Assembly: GCF_030014955.1 (NCBI RefSeq)
Contig: NZ_JAGRPV010000001.1
Span: 1,426,001 to 1,490,000, forward strand
Direction of reading: 5' to 3'
From: Cohnella hashimotonis
GTDB lineage: Bacteria > Bacillota > Bacilli > Paenibacillales > Paenibacillaceae
DNA: 64,000 nt
Below, one piece after another: positions 9,345 through 18,256 of this stretch. Below the pieces are notes generated by a model. It ran no database searches. It worked only from the letters and a program-made list of their open reading frames with translations, and was not told the origin of the DNA. Every line of letters begins with the position of its first letter. The first letter of the stretch is position 1. The position numbers and the translations under genes were made by a program.

Positions 9345-10709
9345 TTGAAGAAAACAGCATTGTGGGCAACGAGTCTGCTCGTGGTTCTCTCCATGGCCGC
9401 ATGCGGAAGCAACAACGGCAATAACGCTTCCGGGACGAAGGCATCCGGGACAAATGCATCCGGGACGAATGCATCCACGGCAAGCGGGCAGGCGGCCGGC
9501 AAAGAACAGATCAAATTTTACACGTTTAAAGCGAACAATCCGGATGAGCCGACGTACAAGGCCGTTCAGGCGTACAATGAATCGCAGGACAAGGTGGAAG
9601 TGGAATACGTCTCCCTCGTACAAAACAGCAACAGTACGGATTTTGTGAAGAAATTGGACATTATGATCGGAAGCGGCGAAGTCATTGACGTGTTCATGAC
9701 CGGCAACGAAGACGAAGTGCTTGAACGGGCTTCGAGGGGCGTCGTGGAGCCGCTGAACGCGTATTTTGACAAAGAAAATGTGAAGCCGGAAGACGAATAT
9801 ACCAAGCTGGTTAAGTTCGACAATCAAATTTACGGTCTCTTGACGAGCTCGACACAATGGCTCACCGTATTCAATCGCGAGCATCTGGACAAGGCGGGTC
9901 TAAAGCTTCCCGAGATGGGATGGACGTGGGACGACTTCCGCGAGTATGCCAAGAAGCTGACGGTGGACGGACATTACGGGACGTACTTCCACACTTGGGG
10001 CGAATACGCCAATGTCATCGCTTATACCGAACGCCCGAATCCGCAGCTGGATGCCGACTTGAACCCGATCTTCGACGATCCTTCCTTCAAGTACTTCTTC
10101 GAACTGCGTCGCGACATGGAAGAGAAGGACAAGAGCGTGGAGCCGTATGCGGATGTGCTGGCCTCCAACTACCATGTCCTGCAGCAGTTTTTTGCCGGCA
10201 ATGCCAGCATGCTGGCGGTGCCTAGCTATGTCGTACGAGCAGGTCTGAACCTGCAGAAGTTCCCGCACGACTTCCAGATGGTATACGCGCCGATTCCGCG
10301 CTCCATCGATTCGCAAGAAGTCGGCATGACCAATATTTCCGGCGCTCCGCTTGCGATCGGCGCAAAATCGAAGCATAAGGAAGCGGCCTACGACTTCGTG
10401 AGATGGATGTCGAAGGAATCTTCCAAGTACACGAACGAAGTTCCCGCCTACAAAGGTGCCGACGGAGCCGCGCTGATCAAAGATTTTTACAAAGACAATC
10501 AAAATCTGATCGACACCGAATCGTTGACCAAGACGCTGTTCGATCCGCGCATCAAAGTGCCGAATGCGTTCAGCGTGCCTTATGGATCAGAATTGAAAAC
10601 GATCGTGGAGAACGGCTTCTCCAGCTATATGCTGAACCACCTCGGCTTCGATGAGGTGAAGACGACGATGACAAATGAAGTGAAAAAAGTGGTTGATGCG
10701 AACAAATAA
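9345..10709 (+). CDS. Extracellular solute-binding lipoprotein (family 1 type)
   Basis: A 454-aa lipoprotein: MKKTALWATSLLVVLSMAAC ends in the lipobox Cys, followed by an Asn/Ser/Gly-rich linker containing three copies of a near-identical 15-bp unit coding for ASGT(K/N). The rest has the two-lobed periplasmic-binding fold of sugar-binding proteins (KIKFYTFKANN-like first strand, TGNEDEVL, GWTWDDFREYAKKLT). TTG 9345 is preferred because AAAGGGGG lies 8 bases before it and it gives a normal lipoprotein start; ATG 9339 would leave only 2 bases, and in-frame starts at 9309 or 9204 lie upstream of that site. It delivers substrate to the two preceding permeases. Confidence 0.9.
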   Translation: MKKTALWATSLLVVLSMAACGSNNGNNASGTKASGTNASGTNASTASGQAAGKEQIKFYTFKANNPDEPTYKAVQAYNESQDKVEVEYVSLVQNSNSTDFVKKLDIMIGSGEVIDVFMTGNEDEVLERASRGVVEPLNAYFDKENVKPEDEYTKLVKFDNQIYGLLTSSTQWLTVFNREHLDKAGLKLPEMGWTWDDFREYAKKLTVDGHYGTYFHTWGEYANVIAYTERPNPQLDADLNPIFDDPSFKYFFELRRDMEEKDKSVEPYADVLASNYHVLQQFFAGNASMLAVPSYVVRAGLNLQKFPHDFQMVYAPIPRSIDSQEVGMTNISGAPLAIGAKSKHKEAAYDFVRWMSKESSKYTNEVPAYKGADGAALIKDFYKDNQNLIDTESLTKTLFDPRIKVPNAFSVPYGSELKTIVENGFSSYMLNHLGFDEVKTTMTNEVKKVVDANK

Positions 10710-10789
10710 AGCGGTTAACGGACGGAGAGCCGGCACGGGATAAGCTATAATAAAGCGTATTATGGGATTTCGGGTGGTCGATCGATATC

Positions 10790-12541
10790 ATGGAATGGTT
10801 AAGCCGATTTTCGTTTCACCGCAAAATGCAGTTCTCGTTCCTGATGCTTATCCTCTTGCCGTTTATCGCCGTAACCTTTTGGGCCTATTCTTCGGTCAAG
10901 CAGAACGTAAGCGACAAACTCGCTCGTTCCAACGAAGAAACGCTGACGGTCATTGCGAACCAACTGGATAAGACGATCGACAGCATCTCCTTCGCATCGG
11001 TTTATTTTTCCCAAACGTACAATCCGGATATTTTGGAGAGCTTTCGGCATCTGAAGGATGCCGAAAGCTTTGCCGATTTCGCGACTTTTCAATCTTACAC
11101 GCGGCTCGATTCCGTAGCCGATCTGTTGTTGATGCAATCGGCGGATGCTAACTTGAAGATGATGATTGTAAATAAGAAAAATCGATTGATCCTGGGCGAT
11201 AAATCCGTTCCCTTATTTTCTGCGCTGCCGCCATCCTTTTTGCGGGAGAGCAGTCGACTGGATGAGAAGGAAACGACTTCCCTGCAATGGTTTGCTTCCG
11301 GCGAGGCTGACGTCGCTCCGGACTACTATTATGCAGCCCGCCTCATCGTCGATCCGCGCAATCGCGAGAAGCTGGCGACCATGTTCGTCGGGATCCCCCA
11401 ATCGTATTTCCACAGCTTGCTGGACACCGGCAATCCCGACATGAGCTTCACGCTCGCCGACCGGTCGGGCGAGACCATTGCTGTTAAAGGCAAGCCTGTG
11501 CCCGCGGATTCCGGCGGCATGCTGACGACAAGGGTTTCCATACCGAAGACGGGCTGGGAACTCACCAGCATGATGCCTCGAACGTTTATCGACAGCCAGA
11601 TTAACCGGGAGTTTTTGGTGTCCCTATCGCTCGTGGGCTTGTTTTTCTTCGCGTTCCTCATCCTGTCCCTGTTCTGGGCGGGTCATATCAACAGACCGAT
11701 CAGCATGCTGCGTCTCAGTGTCAAGCAGTACGTTGGGGGCAAGCGCGATGTCCGTATTCCCGTGAAAGGCAAAGACGAGGTGGCCGTTCTGTCCGCCGCG
11801 TTTAACCAGATGCTGGACGACATTAACGGACTGCTGTTAAAGGTGGAAAGCGAGCAGGAGGAGAAAAGCCTGCTGGAGCTTAAAGCGTTGGCCGCGCAGA
11901 TTCGTCCGCATTTTCTCCTGAACACGCTCAATTCGATCAAAGTCAGCTTGCTGCTGAGCGGCGACGAGCCGCACGGAACGATGATGGACGCCTTGATGAA
12001 GCTGCTGCGGGCCTACGTTCATATCGACGAACCGCTTAAGCTGGCCGAAGAGTGCAAGGTGCTGGGAAGTTATGTGCAGGTCATGCAAATTCGCAACCGG
12101 ATGCGCATTGCGTTCGATTACGAGCTGGGAGAAGGAACAGAGTCGATCGAGCTGCCGAGGCTGCTACTGCAGCCGATCGTCGAGAACGCGATCCAACACG
12201 GGTTGTCTGCCAGGCCGGAAAATCCGACCATCGATCTGAGCGCCGCGATTCATGACCGCATGCTGGTGATTGCGATCGGAGACAACGGCAAGGGGCTCAG
12301 CGAGGAGAACCTCGCCCGTTTGAACCGACGGATGCTCGGGATGGCGGACGAGCTGCCGTCGCAGCCAGAGAAAGGCGTAGGCCTGGTCAACACGGCACGC
12401 CGACTGCAAGTGCTGTACGGGGATCAGGCGCGGCTGAAGGCAGCGGCTCGCGAAGGCGGCGGTACGATCTTTACCTTTTACATCCCGATCGCGATCGGAA
12501 AGGAGACGGACAATGATGATGAAGGTCATGCTGATCGATGA
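10790..12541 (+). CDS. Membrane sensor histidine kinase (YesM-like)
   Basis: 583 aa. Membrane segment 1 (about 14-33), an extracellular sensing region to about residue 265, membrane segment 2 (about 268-290), a HAMP domain, then the His-kinase domain of the YesM/LytS type with the phospho-acceptor His374 in IRPHFLLNTLNSIK, and a C-terminal ATPase domain (LLLQPIVENAIQHGL N-box; GDNGKGL G-box). It probably senses extracellular sugar or the loaded binding protein and phosphorylates the next gene's regulator, whose start lies within its last codons. No strong ribosome site before the ATG; a TATAAT at 10746 may be a local promoter element. Confidence 0.93.
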   Translation: MEWLSRFSFHRKMQFSFLMLILLPFIAVTFWAYSSVKQNVSDKLARSNEETLTVIANQLDKTIDSISFASVYFSQTYNPDILESFRHLKDAESFADFATFQSYTRLDSVADLLLMQSADANLKMMIVNKKNRLILGDKSVPLFSALPPSFLRESSRLDEKETTSLQWFASGEADVAPDYYYAARLIVDPRNREKLATMFVGIPQSYFHSLLDTGNPDMSFTLADRSGETIAVKGKPVPADSGGMLTTRVSIPKTGWELTSMMPRTFIDSQINREFLVSLSLVGLFFFAFLILSLFWAGHINRPISMLRLSVKQYVGGKRDVRIPVKGKDEVAVLSAAFNQMLDDINGLLLKVESEQEEKSLLELKALAAQIRPHFLLNTLNSIKVSLLLSGDEPHGTMMDALMKLLRAYVHIDEPLKLAEECKVLGSYVQVMQIRNRMRIAFDYELGEGTESIELPRLLLQPIVENAIQHGLSARPENPTIDLSAAIHDRMLVIAIGDNGKGLSEENLARLNRRMLGMADELPSQPEKGVGLVNTARRLQVLYGDQARLKAAAREGGGTIFTFYIPIAIGKETDNDDEGHADR

Positions 12542-14129
12542 CGATGTCCCGATGCTGGAGTATGTGGCGTATTTGCTGGAATCTCTCGATATCGAGCTGA
12601 AGCTCGTGGCTTCGGCTTCCAGCAGCGACCGGGCGCTGGAGGATTTTCATGAGACGCTGCCGGATGTCGTCATCGTCGACATCGGTCTGCCGGGCATGGA
12701 CGGATTCGAGCTCGCCGAAGCGTTCCGGATGGCCAAGCCGGAGGTCCGGCTCGTATTCCTGACCTGTTATGAAGACTTCCAATATTCCAAACGAGCGTTC
12801 CAGCTCGAAGCCGACGATTATTTGATCAAGGATGAGTTATCGATCGAGCAGCTCAAGACAAGTCTGCGTAAAGCGGAAAATCGACTTCGCAACAGAGAGG
12901 AGCTGCTGGAACAATATTCGCTCCGGCAGACGGTCGAACGCAACAAAGAGGTGCTGCTGCAAAGCTTGCTGGCGCAATTGCTGTCACCGGGCATCGACGC
13001 CGCGCAGACGCTCGCATTAGGCGAACGCCTTGGCATCTCATGGAGGCTTCCGTACTTCCGCCAAGGCTTCCTTCATGTCGACGCCGCTTCCTTGATCGAG
13101 CGCTACGGCTACGCGGATGTACGCCTCATTCATTTCGCTGTGAACAATATTGCCATGGAATTATCCGCAGCGCACGGGGCGATTACGCCGATTTTAACGC
13201 AGGAATCGGGACTTTATCTCGTTTGGAATGTGACGGGCCCTGATGATTCCTATCAACCGTTGATCGATTTTATGGAATCGGTTCGCGCAAAAGTCGCGTA
13301 CTATTTGAAAATCAGGGTCAGAGGGTTTTATGCGGAGCAGACCGTGCCGCTGCAGAAATTCGATACCGGTTATAAATCGCTGAGCGAACGCCGGGACAAC
13401 CTTTTCTACGATAGCAATCCGGAAACCACGGCCATCACCGCCGTGGGACAATCCGGAGGATTCCGGCAAATGCCGGAGCGGGGCTGGGAAAAAGAACGGA
13501 GCATGCTGTCGCTGGCGCTCGAGGAAGGCAATGCCGCATGGATCGATATGGCCATTAATCCCTGGATTCAGCAGGTCGTCGCCGAGAGGCTCCTGCCACG
13601 GGTCGTCAAAGAAATTTGCGGCGATCTCGTCCGTCACATGGTGTTCGAATCGAAGGGCATCGCCGAGAGCCGCTTTTTCATTCTGCTGGGTCAGGCCGTA
13701 CACGTCGAGGAAGCCGCGCAATTAACCAAGCGGGAACTGCGGAATCTGTGGAGACAGCATACGCTGGCGCCGGTATCCGGTCAGGAAAAAGAGATTCGAC
13801 TGCAGGAGATCGACCGGTTCCTCGACGAACATATCGACCGTATGGTCTCCTCTTTGGAAATGGCGAATCACCTGCATCTGAATGCCAGCTATTTCTCGCG
13901 CTATTTTAAAAAGATGACAGGCGTCAATTTTACCGATTACGTCAACCAATACAAGATGCATATGGCCATTACGATGCTCAGCCAGCCGAACGAAACGGTG
14001 GAAAACGTGGCGTACACCCTCGGTTTCTCCAATCGCGCCTATTTTTCCAAAGTATTCAAAAAATACAGCGGCAATAGCCCAAGCGAATATAAGTTCCAGA
14101 ATCATAGCAGCAGAGAGCAGGAGGAATAA
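12513..14129 (+). CDS. AraC-type response regulator (YesN-like)
   Basis: 538 aa. Receiver domain at residues 4-125 with acidic pocket IDDD, phospho-acceptor Asp56 (VIVDIGLPGMDG) and Lys106 (DYLIKDE); a long middle region; and two helix-turn-helix motifs of an AraC DNA-binding domain at the C-terminus (SLEMANHLHLNASYFSRYF and VENVAYTLGFSNRAYFSKVF). It overlaps the kinase gene by 29 bases, with GGAG just upstream inside that gene, which indicates translational coupling. It probably activates the permease operon and the secreted protein gene that follows. Confidence 0.94.
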   Translation: MMMKVMLIDDDVPMLEYVAYLLESLDIELKLVASASSSDRALEDFHETLPDVVIVDIGLPGMDGFELAEAFRMAKPEVRLVFLTCYEDFQYSKRAFQLEADDYLIKDELSIEQLKTSLRKAENRLRNREELLEQYSLRQTVERNKEVLLQSLLAQLLSPGIDAAQTLALGERLGISWRLPYFRQGFLHVDAASLIERYGYADVRLIHFAVNNIAMELSAAHGAITPILTQESGLYLVWNVTGPDDSYQPLIDFMESVRAKVAYYLKIRVRGFYAEQTVPLQKFDTGYKSLSERRDNLFYDSNPETTAITAVGQSGGFRQMPERGWEKERSMLSLALEEGNAAWIDMAINPWIQQVVAERLLPRVVKEICGDLVRHMVFESKGIAESRFFILLGQAVHVEEAAQLTKRELRNLWRQHTLAPVSGQEKEIRLQEIDRFLDEHIDRMVSSLEMANHLHLNASYFSRYFKKMTGVNFTDYVNQYKMHMAITMLSQPNETVENVAYTLGFSNRAYFSKVFKKYSGNSPSEYKFQNHSSREQEE

Positions 14130-14249
14130 AGTCAAAACTTTGCACCTGAACAGGCAATGAGATTGTACGCGCTCGTCAAGCGTTTCCATTTATGATGAAG
14201 CTACGGGAGGTGGACTAAACACACCCGTAAAAAGGAGGAACGATGGCGA

Positions 14250-16337
14250 ATGGTGAGACGAAGAAAAGCGGTACTGCCTTTGCTCGTGTTGGTTAGTCTG
14301 CTGCTGGCAAGTCTGATGCCGGCTGCATCGCCGGTAGCCATGGCGGCGGGCACGACGTATTACGTGGACGCCGCGCAGGGGGACGACAACGCTTCGGGAA
14401 CGAGCGCAACGTCGGCGTGGAAGACGCTCGCCAAGGTGAACGCGGTAACTTTCGCACCGGGAGACCGCATTTTGCTTAAAGCCGGAGGCGTGTGGAGCAA
14501 TCAATATTTAGACTTGAAGGGCTCGGGAGTCAGCGGAAGTCCCATTGTCGTGGACCGTTATGGAAGCGGTTCCAAACCGATGATCCATTTCGGCAATACG
14601 AGCGTAAACGGAGAAGGATTCGGCGTTCGCCTGCGCAACGTATCCTACTGGGAGATCAATAATCTGGAGATCACGAGCGGAGAGCAGCCGACCGACATGA
14701 GGCGAAGCGGCGTTCTTGTCGTAGGAGAGGGGACCGGAGCCGGGAGTTTCAAACATATTTACATCAGGAACATCGACATTCATGACGTGTTTGGCACAGA
14801 TCGCCGTACGGGAGGCATCAACTTCCATGCAAGAGGAACGAATACGTCGGTCGAGAGCACGTGGGACGACATCCTGATCGAGAATAATACGGTCGTCAAC
14901 GTGGCGGATACGGGCATTCAGACGATGACGGATGCGTTCTCGAACAGCGGTTGGGCGCATAAGTACGACGCCTTCAAAAATGTTGTCATCCGCGGCAACT
15001 ATGTGGAGAAAATTCACCGTGACGGTATTCTCGTTCGGGCTGCCGTGGCGCCCCTCATTGAGTACAATACAACCAATGCAATCGGCAACGCTTGCAACGT
15101 GAACACCGGCATCGTGAACTATTTAGACCACATTGCCGTAGTCGCGGCACAGTGGGCGTATTATACGACGGGAGCGGTGTTTCAGTACAACGAGGCATTC
15201 GATACCCGCAAGCTGGAAGGCGACGGTCAACCGTGGGATTTTGACATTCAGGTAACGGGAAGCGTATACCAATACAACTACAGCCACAACAATCAGGGCG
15301 GCACGCTGCTCGTGATGAACAATACGAACGACAACACGTTCCGCTACAACATCAGCCAGAATGACCTCGACGGCAACGGCGCATTTAACCTGGTTAACGG
15401 CGGAGGCAATCTTTACGTTTACAACAACGTTATTTATCGCTCCGGAACGCAGAACCGAGCGCTGACGCATGCCAGCGACACCGGGATGGCTTATTATACG
15501 AACAATATTTTCTATAACGGAGCAAGCGGACAATATACCAACAGCCCGAGAATGACCTACGATCATAACAGCTTCTACGGCTTGAACGCCAGCGTGCCAA
15601 GCGATCCGAACAAAATCGTTGGCAATCCGCAATTCGTAAGTCCGAATACCGCGACTGGCCGCGCCACGGCGGACGGGTACAAGCTTCTGTCGACGTCTCC
15701 TCTGATCAATGCGGGAGCGGCGGTTGCCAATAACGGCGGCAAGGACTTTTATGGAAACGCCCTGTACAATGGAGCACCTGACATTGGGGCATTTGAATAC
15801 GCTGGTTCGATTACGCCGCCGGTGACGCTTTTGTCCGACGACTTTGAAGACAATGATATCAGCGATTGGACGGTCTCAGGCGGCTCCTGGGGGACGGCGA
15901 CGGATGGAAGTGTGACGCTATCGCAAAATACGTCCGCCGGTGAAGCGGTGGCTTATAAGGGCAATGGGATCTGGAGCGATTATACGTATTCGGCGCGAGT
16001 CAAGCTGCTTACGTCTTTCGGCAACGCTGGGCTGCTATTCCGGTACGCAGACAATGCCAATTACTATTTGTTCCGCTTGAACGATAGTGGGGACAAGGCT
16101 GAGCTGTACAAGAAAAGCGGAGGCACCATGACGCTCGTGAGCAGTGCCGGCTGCACGGTCAACCCCGGCCAATGGGCGGCGATGAAGGTGAAAGTCGTCG
16201 GTTCTTCCATAACCGGCTACGTAGATGGCGTTCAGCTTGTCCAATGGACGGATTCATCGGCGCTGGCGGCCGGCAAAATCGGCATTCGGATGGTGTCCAG
16301 TACAGCCCGAATCGACGACGTAAACGTCGTACAGTAA
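14250..16337 (+). CDS. Secreted right-handed beta-helix protein with C-terminal laminin-G-like domain
   Basis: 695 aa with a signal peptide (MVRRRKAVLPLLVLVSLLLA, cleavage near AMAAG). Residues 35-515 are a right-handed parallel beta-helix: TYYVDAAQGDDNASGTSATSAWKT is the usual opening of pectate-lyase-like and chondroitinase-B-like folds, followed by many xxIxNNxxxN coils. Residues about 525-695 form a concanavalin-like beta-sandwich (DDFEDNDISDWTV start, DDVNVV end), as in DUF1080/LamG modules that bind glycans. It would act outside the cell on polysaccharide, either as lyase/hydrolase or as binding protein. AAAGGAGG lies 11 bases before the ATG. No catalytic residues assigned. Confidence 0.82.
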   Translation: MVRRRKAVLPLLVLVSLLLASLMPAASPVAMAAGTTYYVDAAQGDDNASGTSATSAWKTLAKVNAVTFAPGDRILLKAGGVWSNQYLDLKGSGVSGSPIVVDRYGSGSKPMIHFGNTSVNGEGFGVRLRNVSYWEINNLEITSGEQPTDMRRSGVLVVGEGTGAGSFKHIYIRNIDIHDVFGTDRRTGGINFHARGTNTSVESTWDDILIENNTVVNVADTGIQTMTDAFSNSGWAHKYDAFKNVVIRGNYVEKIHRDGILVRAAVAPLIEYNTTNAIGNACNVNTGIVNYLDHIAVVAAQWAYYTTGAVFQYNEAFDTRKLEGDGQPWDFDIQVTGSVYQYNYSHNNQGGTLLVMNNTNDNTFRYNISQNDLDGNGAFNLVNGGGNLYVYNNVIYRSGTQNRALTHASDTGMAYYTNNIFYNGASGQYTNSPRMTYDHNSFYGLNASVPSDPNKIVGNPQFVSPNTATGRATADGYKLLSTSPLINAGAAVANNGGKDFYGNALYNGAPDIGAFEYAGSITPPVTLLSDDFEDNDISDWTVSGGSWGTATDGSVTLSQNTSAGEAVAYKGNGIWSDYTYSARVKLLTSFGNAGLLFRYADNANYYLFRLNDSGDKAELYKKSGGTMTLVSSAGCTVNPGQWAAMKVKVVGSSITGYVDGVQLVQWTDSSALAAGKIGIRMVSSTARIDDVNVVQ

Positions 16338-16363
16338 GGCGAATGCAAGGAGGGGAAGCGGCG

Positions 16364-17074
16364 ATGGTCAGGACCGATCGGAAAAGACGTTATGGATTTC
16401 TGATAGCGGGATTAATCGCAGCGCTCGCGCTGGCGTGCTTGGCTTCAGGGGCATTCGGATCGTTCGGACCGTTCGGATCATTCGGATTGTTCGGATCGTT
16501 GCCCGCTTCCTCTCCAAACAGGACCGCAGGGCATGCTGAGCCAACGAATGGCGATGAGGTGGTGACGCTGGTGAACGGCGATGCCGTGACGCTGAAGGAG
16601 TTTAAAGCCCGGATGCCGAGGCTGCGCGGGGAGATCATGATGTACTGCCAGCAGAACTACGGCCTGGATCCCAACGAATCGACATTTTGGAGCGCATCCT
16701 GCGGCGGGAAATCATCGCTTGAGAGGCTGAAGGAAGCGACGCTGCGTCTCCTGGAGGAAGATCGGATTCGCGAACAAGCAGCCGTTAAGGCGGGACTTCA
16801 TGCTGCAATCGGTTATGACGCCTTTCTCCAAGGGTGGGAGACGGAGAACCGGGAACGCGCCAGGCGGGTTGCCGCCGGCCAGGTCATCTTCGGTCCTCGC
16901 GAATTCAGCGAATCGGCTTATTACCAATATGTCGTCGCCAACACGGTTCTCGCCCTCAAGCAGTGGCTGCAGGAGCAAAAGGGCGAAACGAATTATGAGA
17001 GATGGATCGACGAGCAGCTTGAGCAGGCAACGATAGAGCTGAACCGGCAGCTGTATGAGAAAATCGCGCTGTGA
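16364..17074 (+). CDS. Membrane-anchored SurA-N/PrsA-N-like protein without PPIase domain
   Basis: 236 aa. An N-terminal hydrophobic segment (about 10-30) anchors or exports it, followed by a low-complexity GSFGPFGSFGLFGS stretch. VVTLVNGDAVTLKEF at about 65-80 resembles the start of the chaperone domain of SurA/PrsA-type foldases, and the rest is mainly helical; the parvulin isomerase domain is absent. Start at ATG 16364 because AAGGAGGGG lies 8 bases before it; the frame runs open further upstream only inside the previous gene. It sits 26 bases after the beta-helix gene, suggesting it helps that protein fold outside the membrane. The family call is tentative. Confidence 0.6.
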   Translation: MVRTDRKRRYGFLIAGLIAALALACLASGAFGSFGPFGSFGLFGSLPASSPNRTAGHAEPTNGDEVVTLVNGDAVTLKEFKARMPRLRGEIMMYCQQNYGLDPNESTFWSASCGGKSSLERLKEATLRLLEEDRIREQAAVKAGLHAAIGYDAFLQGWETENRERARRVAAGQVIFGPREFSESAYYQYVVANTVLALKQWLQEQKGETNYERWIDEQLEQATIELNRQLYEKIAL

Positions 17075-17092
17075 AGGCCGGCTTGCACGATC

Positions 17093-18136
17093 TCATTCGG
17101 CAGGAGCCTCCAACACCGTCGACCCTCTGTGGAATCCCCCTTGGAGCCGGATATGCTCATACGGAAGATTCGGATTGGACAGTCTCCACAGCATGCGATC
17201 CGCGCCGCGAACGCCAACTTCCTTGATGGGCAGCTCAGGCCTGGTCAAATCGGGCAGGTGCGCATTCGGCGCATGCTCCAGACCGATCAGGGAATAGTCG
17301 CTTGGAATGTGGCGGCCCAGCAGGCTGCATCCGTAATACACCCAGGCCAGATCCTGCTCCAGGCCGGAGAGAATGGCGGTCGGCTTTTCTCGTATGAGCA
17401 GATCCGACAGCATGGCGGTATACCATTCCTTCGATCCGGCCCGGGTCAGATGGCGGTCTTCCTCCGCAGACAATCCGGCCGAATTCATCGCTTCCTGAAA
17501 TGCCTGCCAACGCAGGCGAAAGCCTCGATGCAAACGGATGTCTCCGATATACAGAATCCGCCGGTGTCCCCGATCCAGCAGGTACCGCACGGATTGATGA
17601 ACGGCGGAGGAGACGTCCCAGATCAAGCTGTCCACTTGGGCGGCGGGCGGCGGATAGTTGAGCAATATTTTGGTTACAGGCAAGCGCAGCAATTGTTCTT
17701 CGATTTTTGCGGCGATCATCGGGGTCAGAAAAAGACCGTCTGTATAATGCAGGCCATTTGTATCCGCCCAATCATCGAATGCCGCCTCGGATCCTTGGTC
17801 CGGCGGCGCAAACAGCATCTCGAGCTTATGACCGAACGCCGCCAGCCTCGATTGGACCCCTTCATATAACTTTTGATGAATAACGACAAGTCCCTCATGC
17901 GGGACGATAAACGCGAATCTCCGCGGCTTCGAGGAATAAATCGGAATTCGCTCCACCGCCATGCCCCGCTCTTGTTCCTTCGTCCGGTATCCCAACCGGC
18001 CGGCCAGTCCGATCACTTCGCTGCGCGTCTCTTCGGACATGCCCGGCAAGCCGCGAAGCGCCTTGGATACGGTATGGACGGTCAGTCCCAATTGATCGGC
18101 TATCGTTTGCAGCGTGATCTTCTTCTTATTCGGCAT
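17093..18136 (-). CDS. LacI-family transcriptional regulator
   Basis: 347 aa. The N-terminal helix-turn-helix (ITLQTIADQLGLTVHTVSKALRG) is that of LacI proteins, with the hinge helix near residue 50; residues 60-340 form the periplasmic-binding-like effector domain (FAFIVPHEG, YLLDRGHRRILYIGD). It converges with the PrsA-like gene (18 bases apart) and diverges from the FAD oxidoreductase genes, which it most likely represses in the absence of a sugar-like inducer. GAGGA lies 7 bases before its ATG. Confidence 0.93.
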   Translation of the reverse strand: MPNKKKITLQTIADQLGLTVHTVSKALRGLPGMSEETRSEVIGLAGRLGYRTKEQERGMAVERIPIYSSKPRRFAFIVPHEGLVVIHQKLYEGVQSRLAAFGHKLEMLFAPPDQGSEAAFDDWADTNGLHYTDGLFLTPMIAAKIEEQLLRLPVTKILLNYPPPAAQVDSLIWDVSSAVHQSVRYLLDRGHRRILYIGDIRLHRGFRLRWQAFQEAMNSAGLSAEEDRHLTRAGSKEWYTAMLSDLLIREKPTAILSGLEQDLAWVYYGCSLLGRHIPSDYSLIGLEHAPNAHLPDLTRPELPIKEVGVRGADRMLWRLSNPNLPYEHIRLQGGFHRGSTVLEAPAE

Positions 18137-18256
18137 GATGAATTCCTCGCATTCGCATCTTCTGTTTACATTATAGGGAAAAGTGAAACAAAAATAAAAC
18201 TAAAAATGAAGCTTTGATGGCGGTACAATGAAAACAAATTGTTGGAGGTGTTCTCA
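18137..18256. promoter_or_regulatory. Divergent promoter region of the LacI gene and FAD oxidoreductase genes
   Basis: AT-rich. On the minus strand TATAAT (18170-18175) is a good -10 for the regulator. On the plus strand TACAAT (18224-18229) is a candidate -10, followed by the inverted repeat AACAA-A-TTGTT (18233-18243), which is placed where an operator would block transcription. The operator is a guess; no second copy was found to support it. Confidence 0.4.

Noticed and set aside
14160..14200. cre site upstream of the secreted beta-helix gene
   Set aside because: The GGAAACGCTT-like word matches too few fixed positions of the cre pattern.
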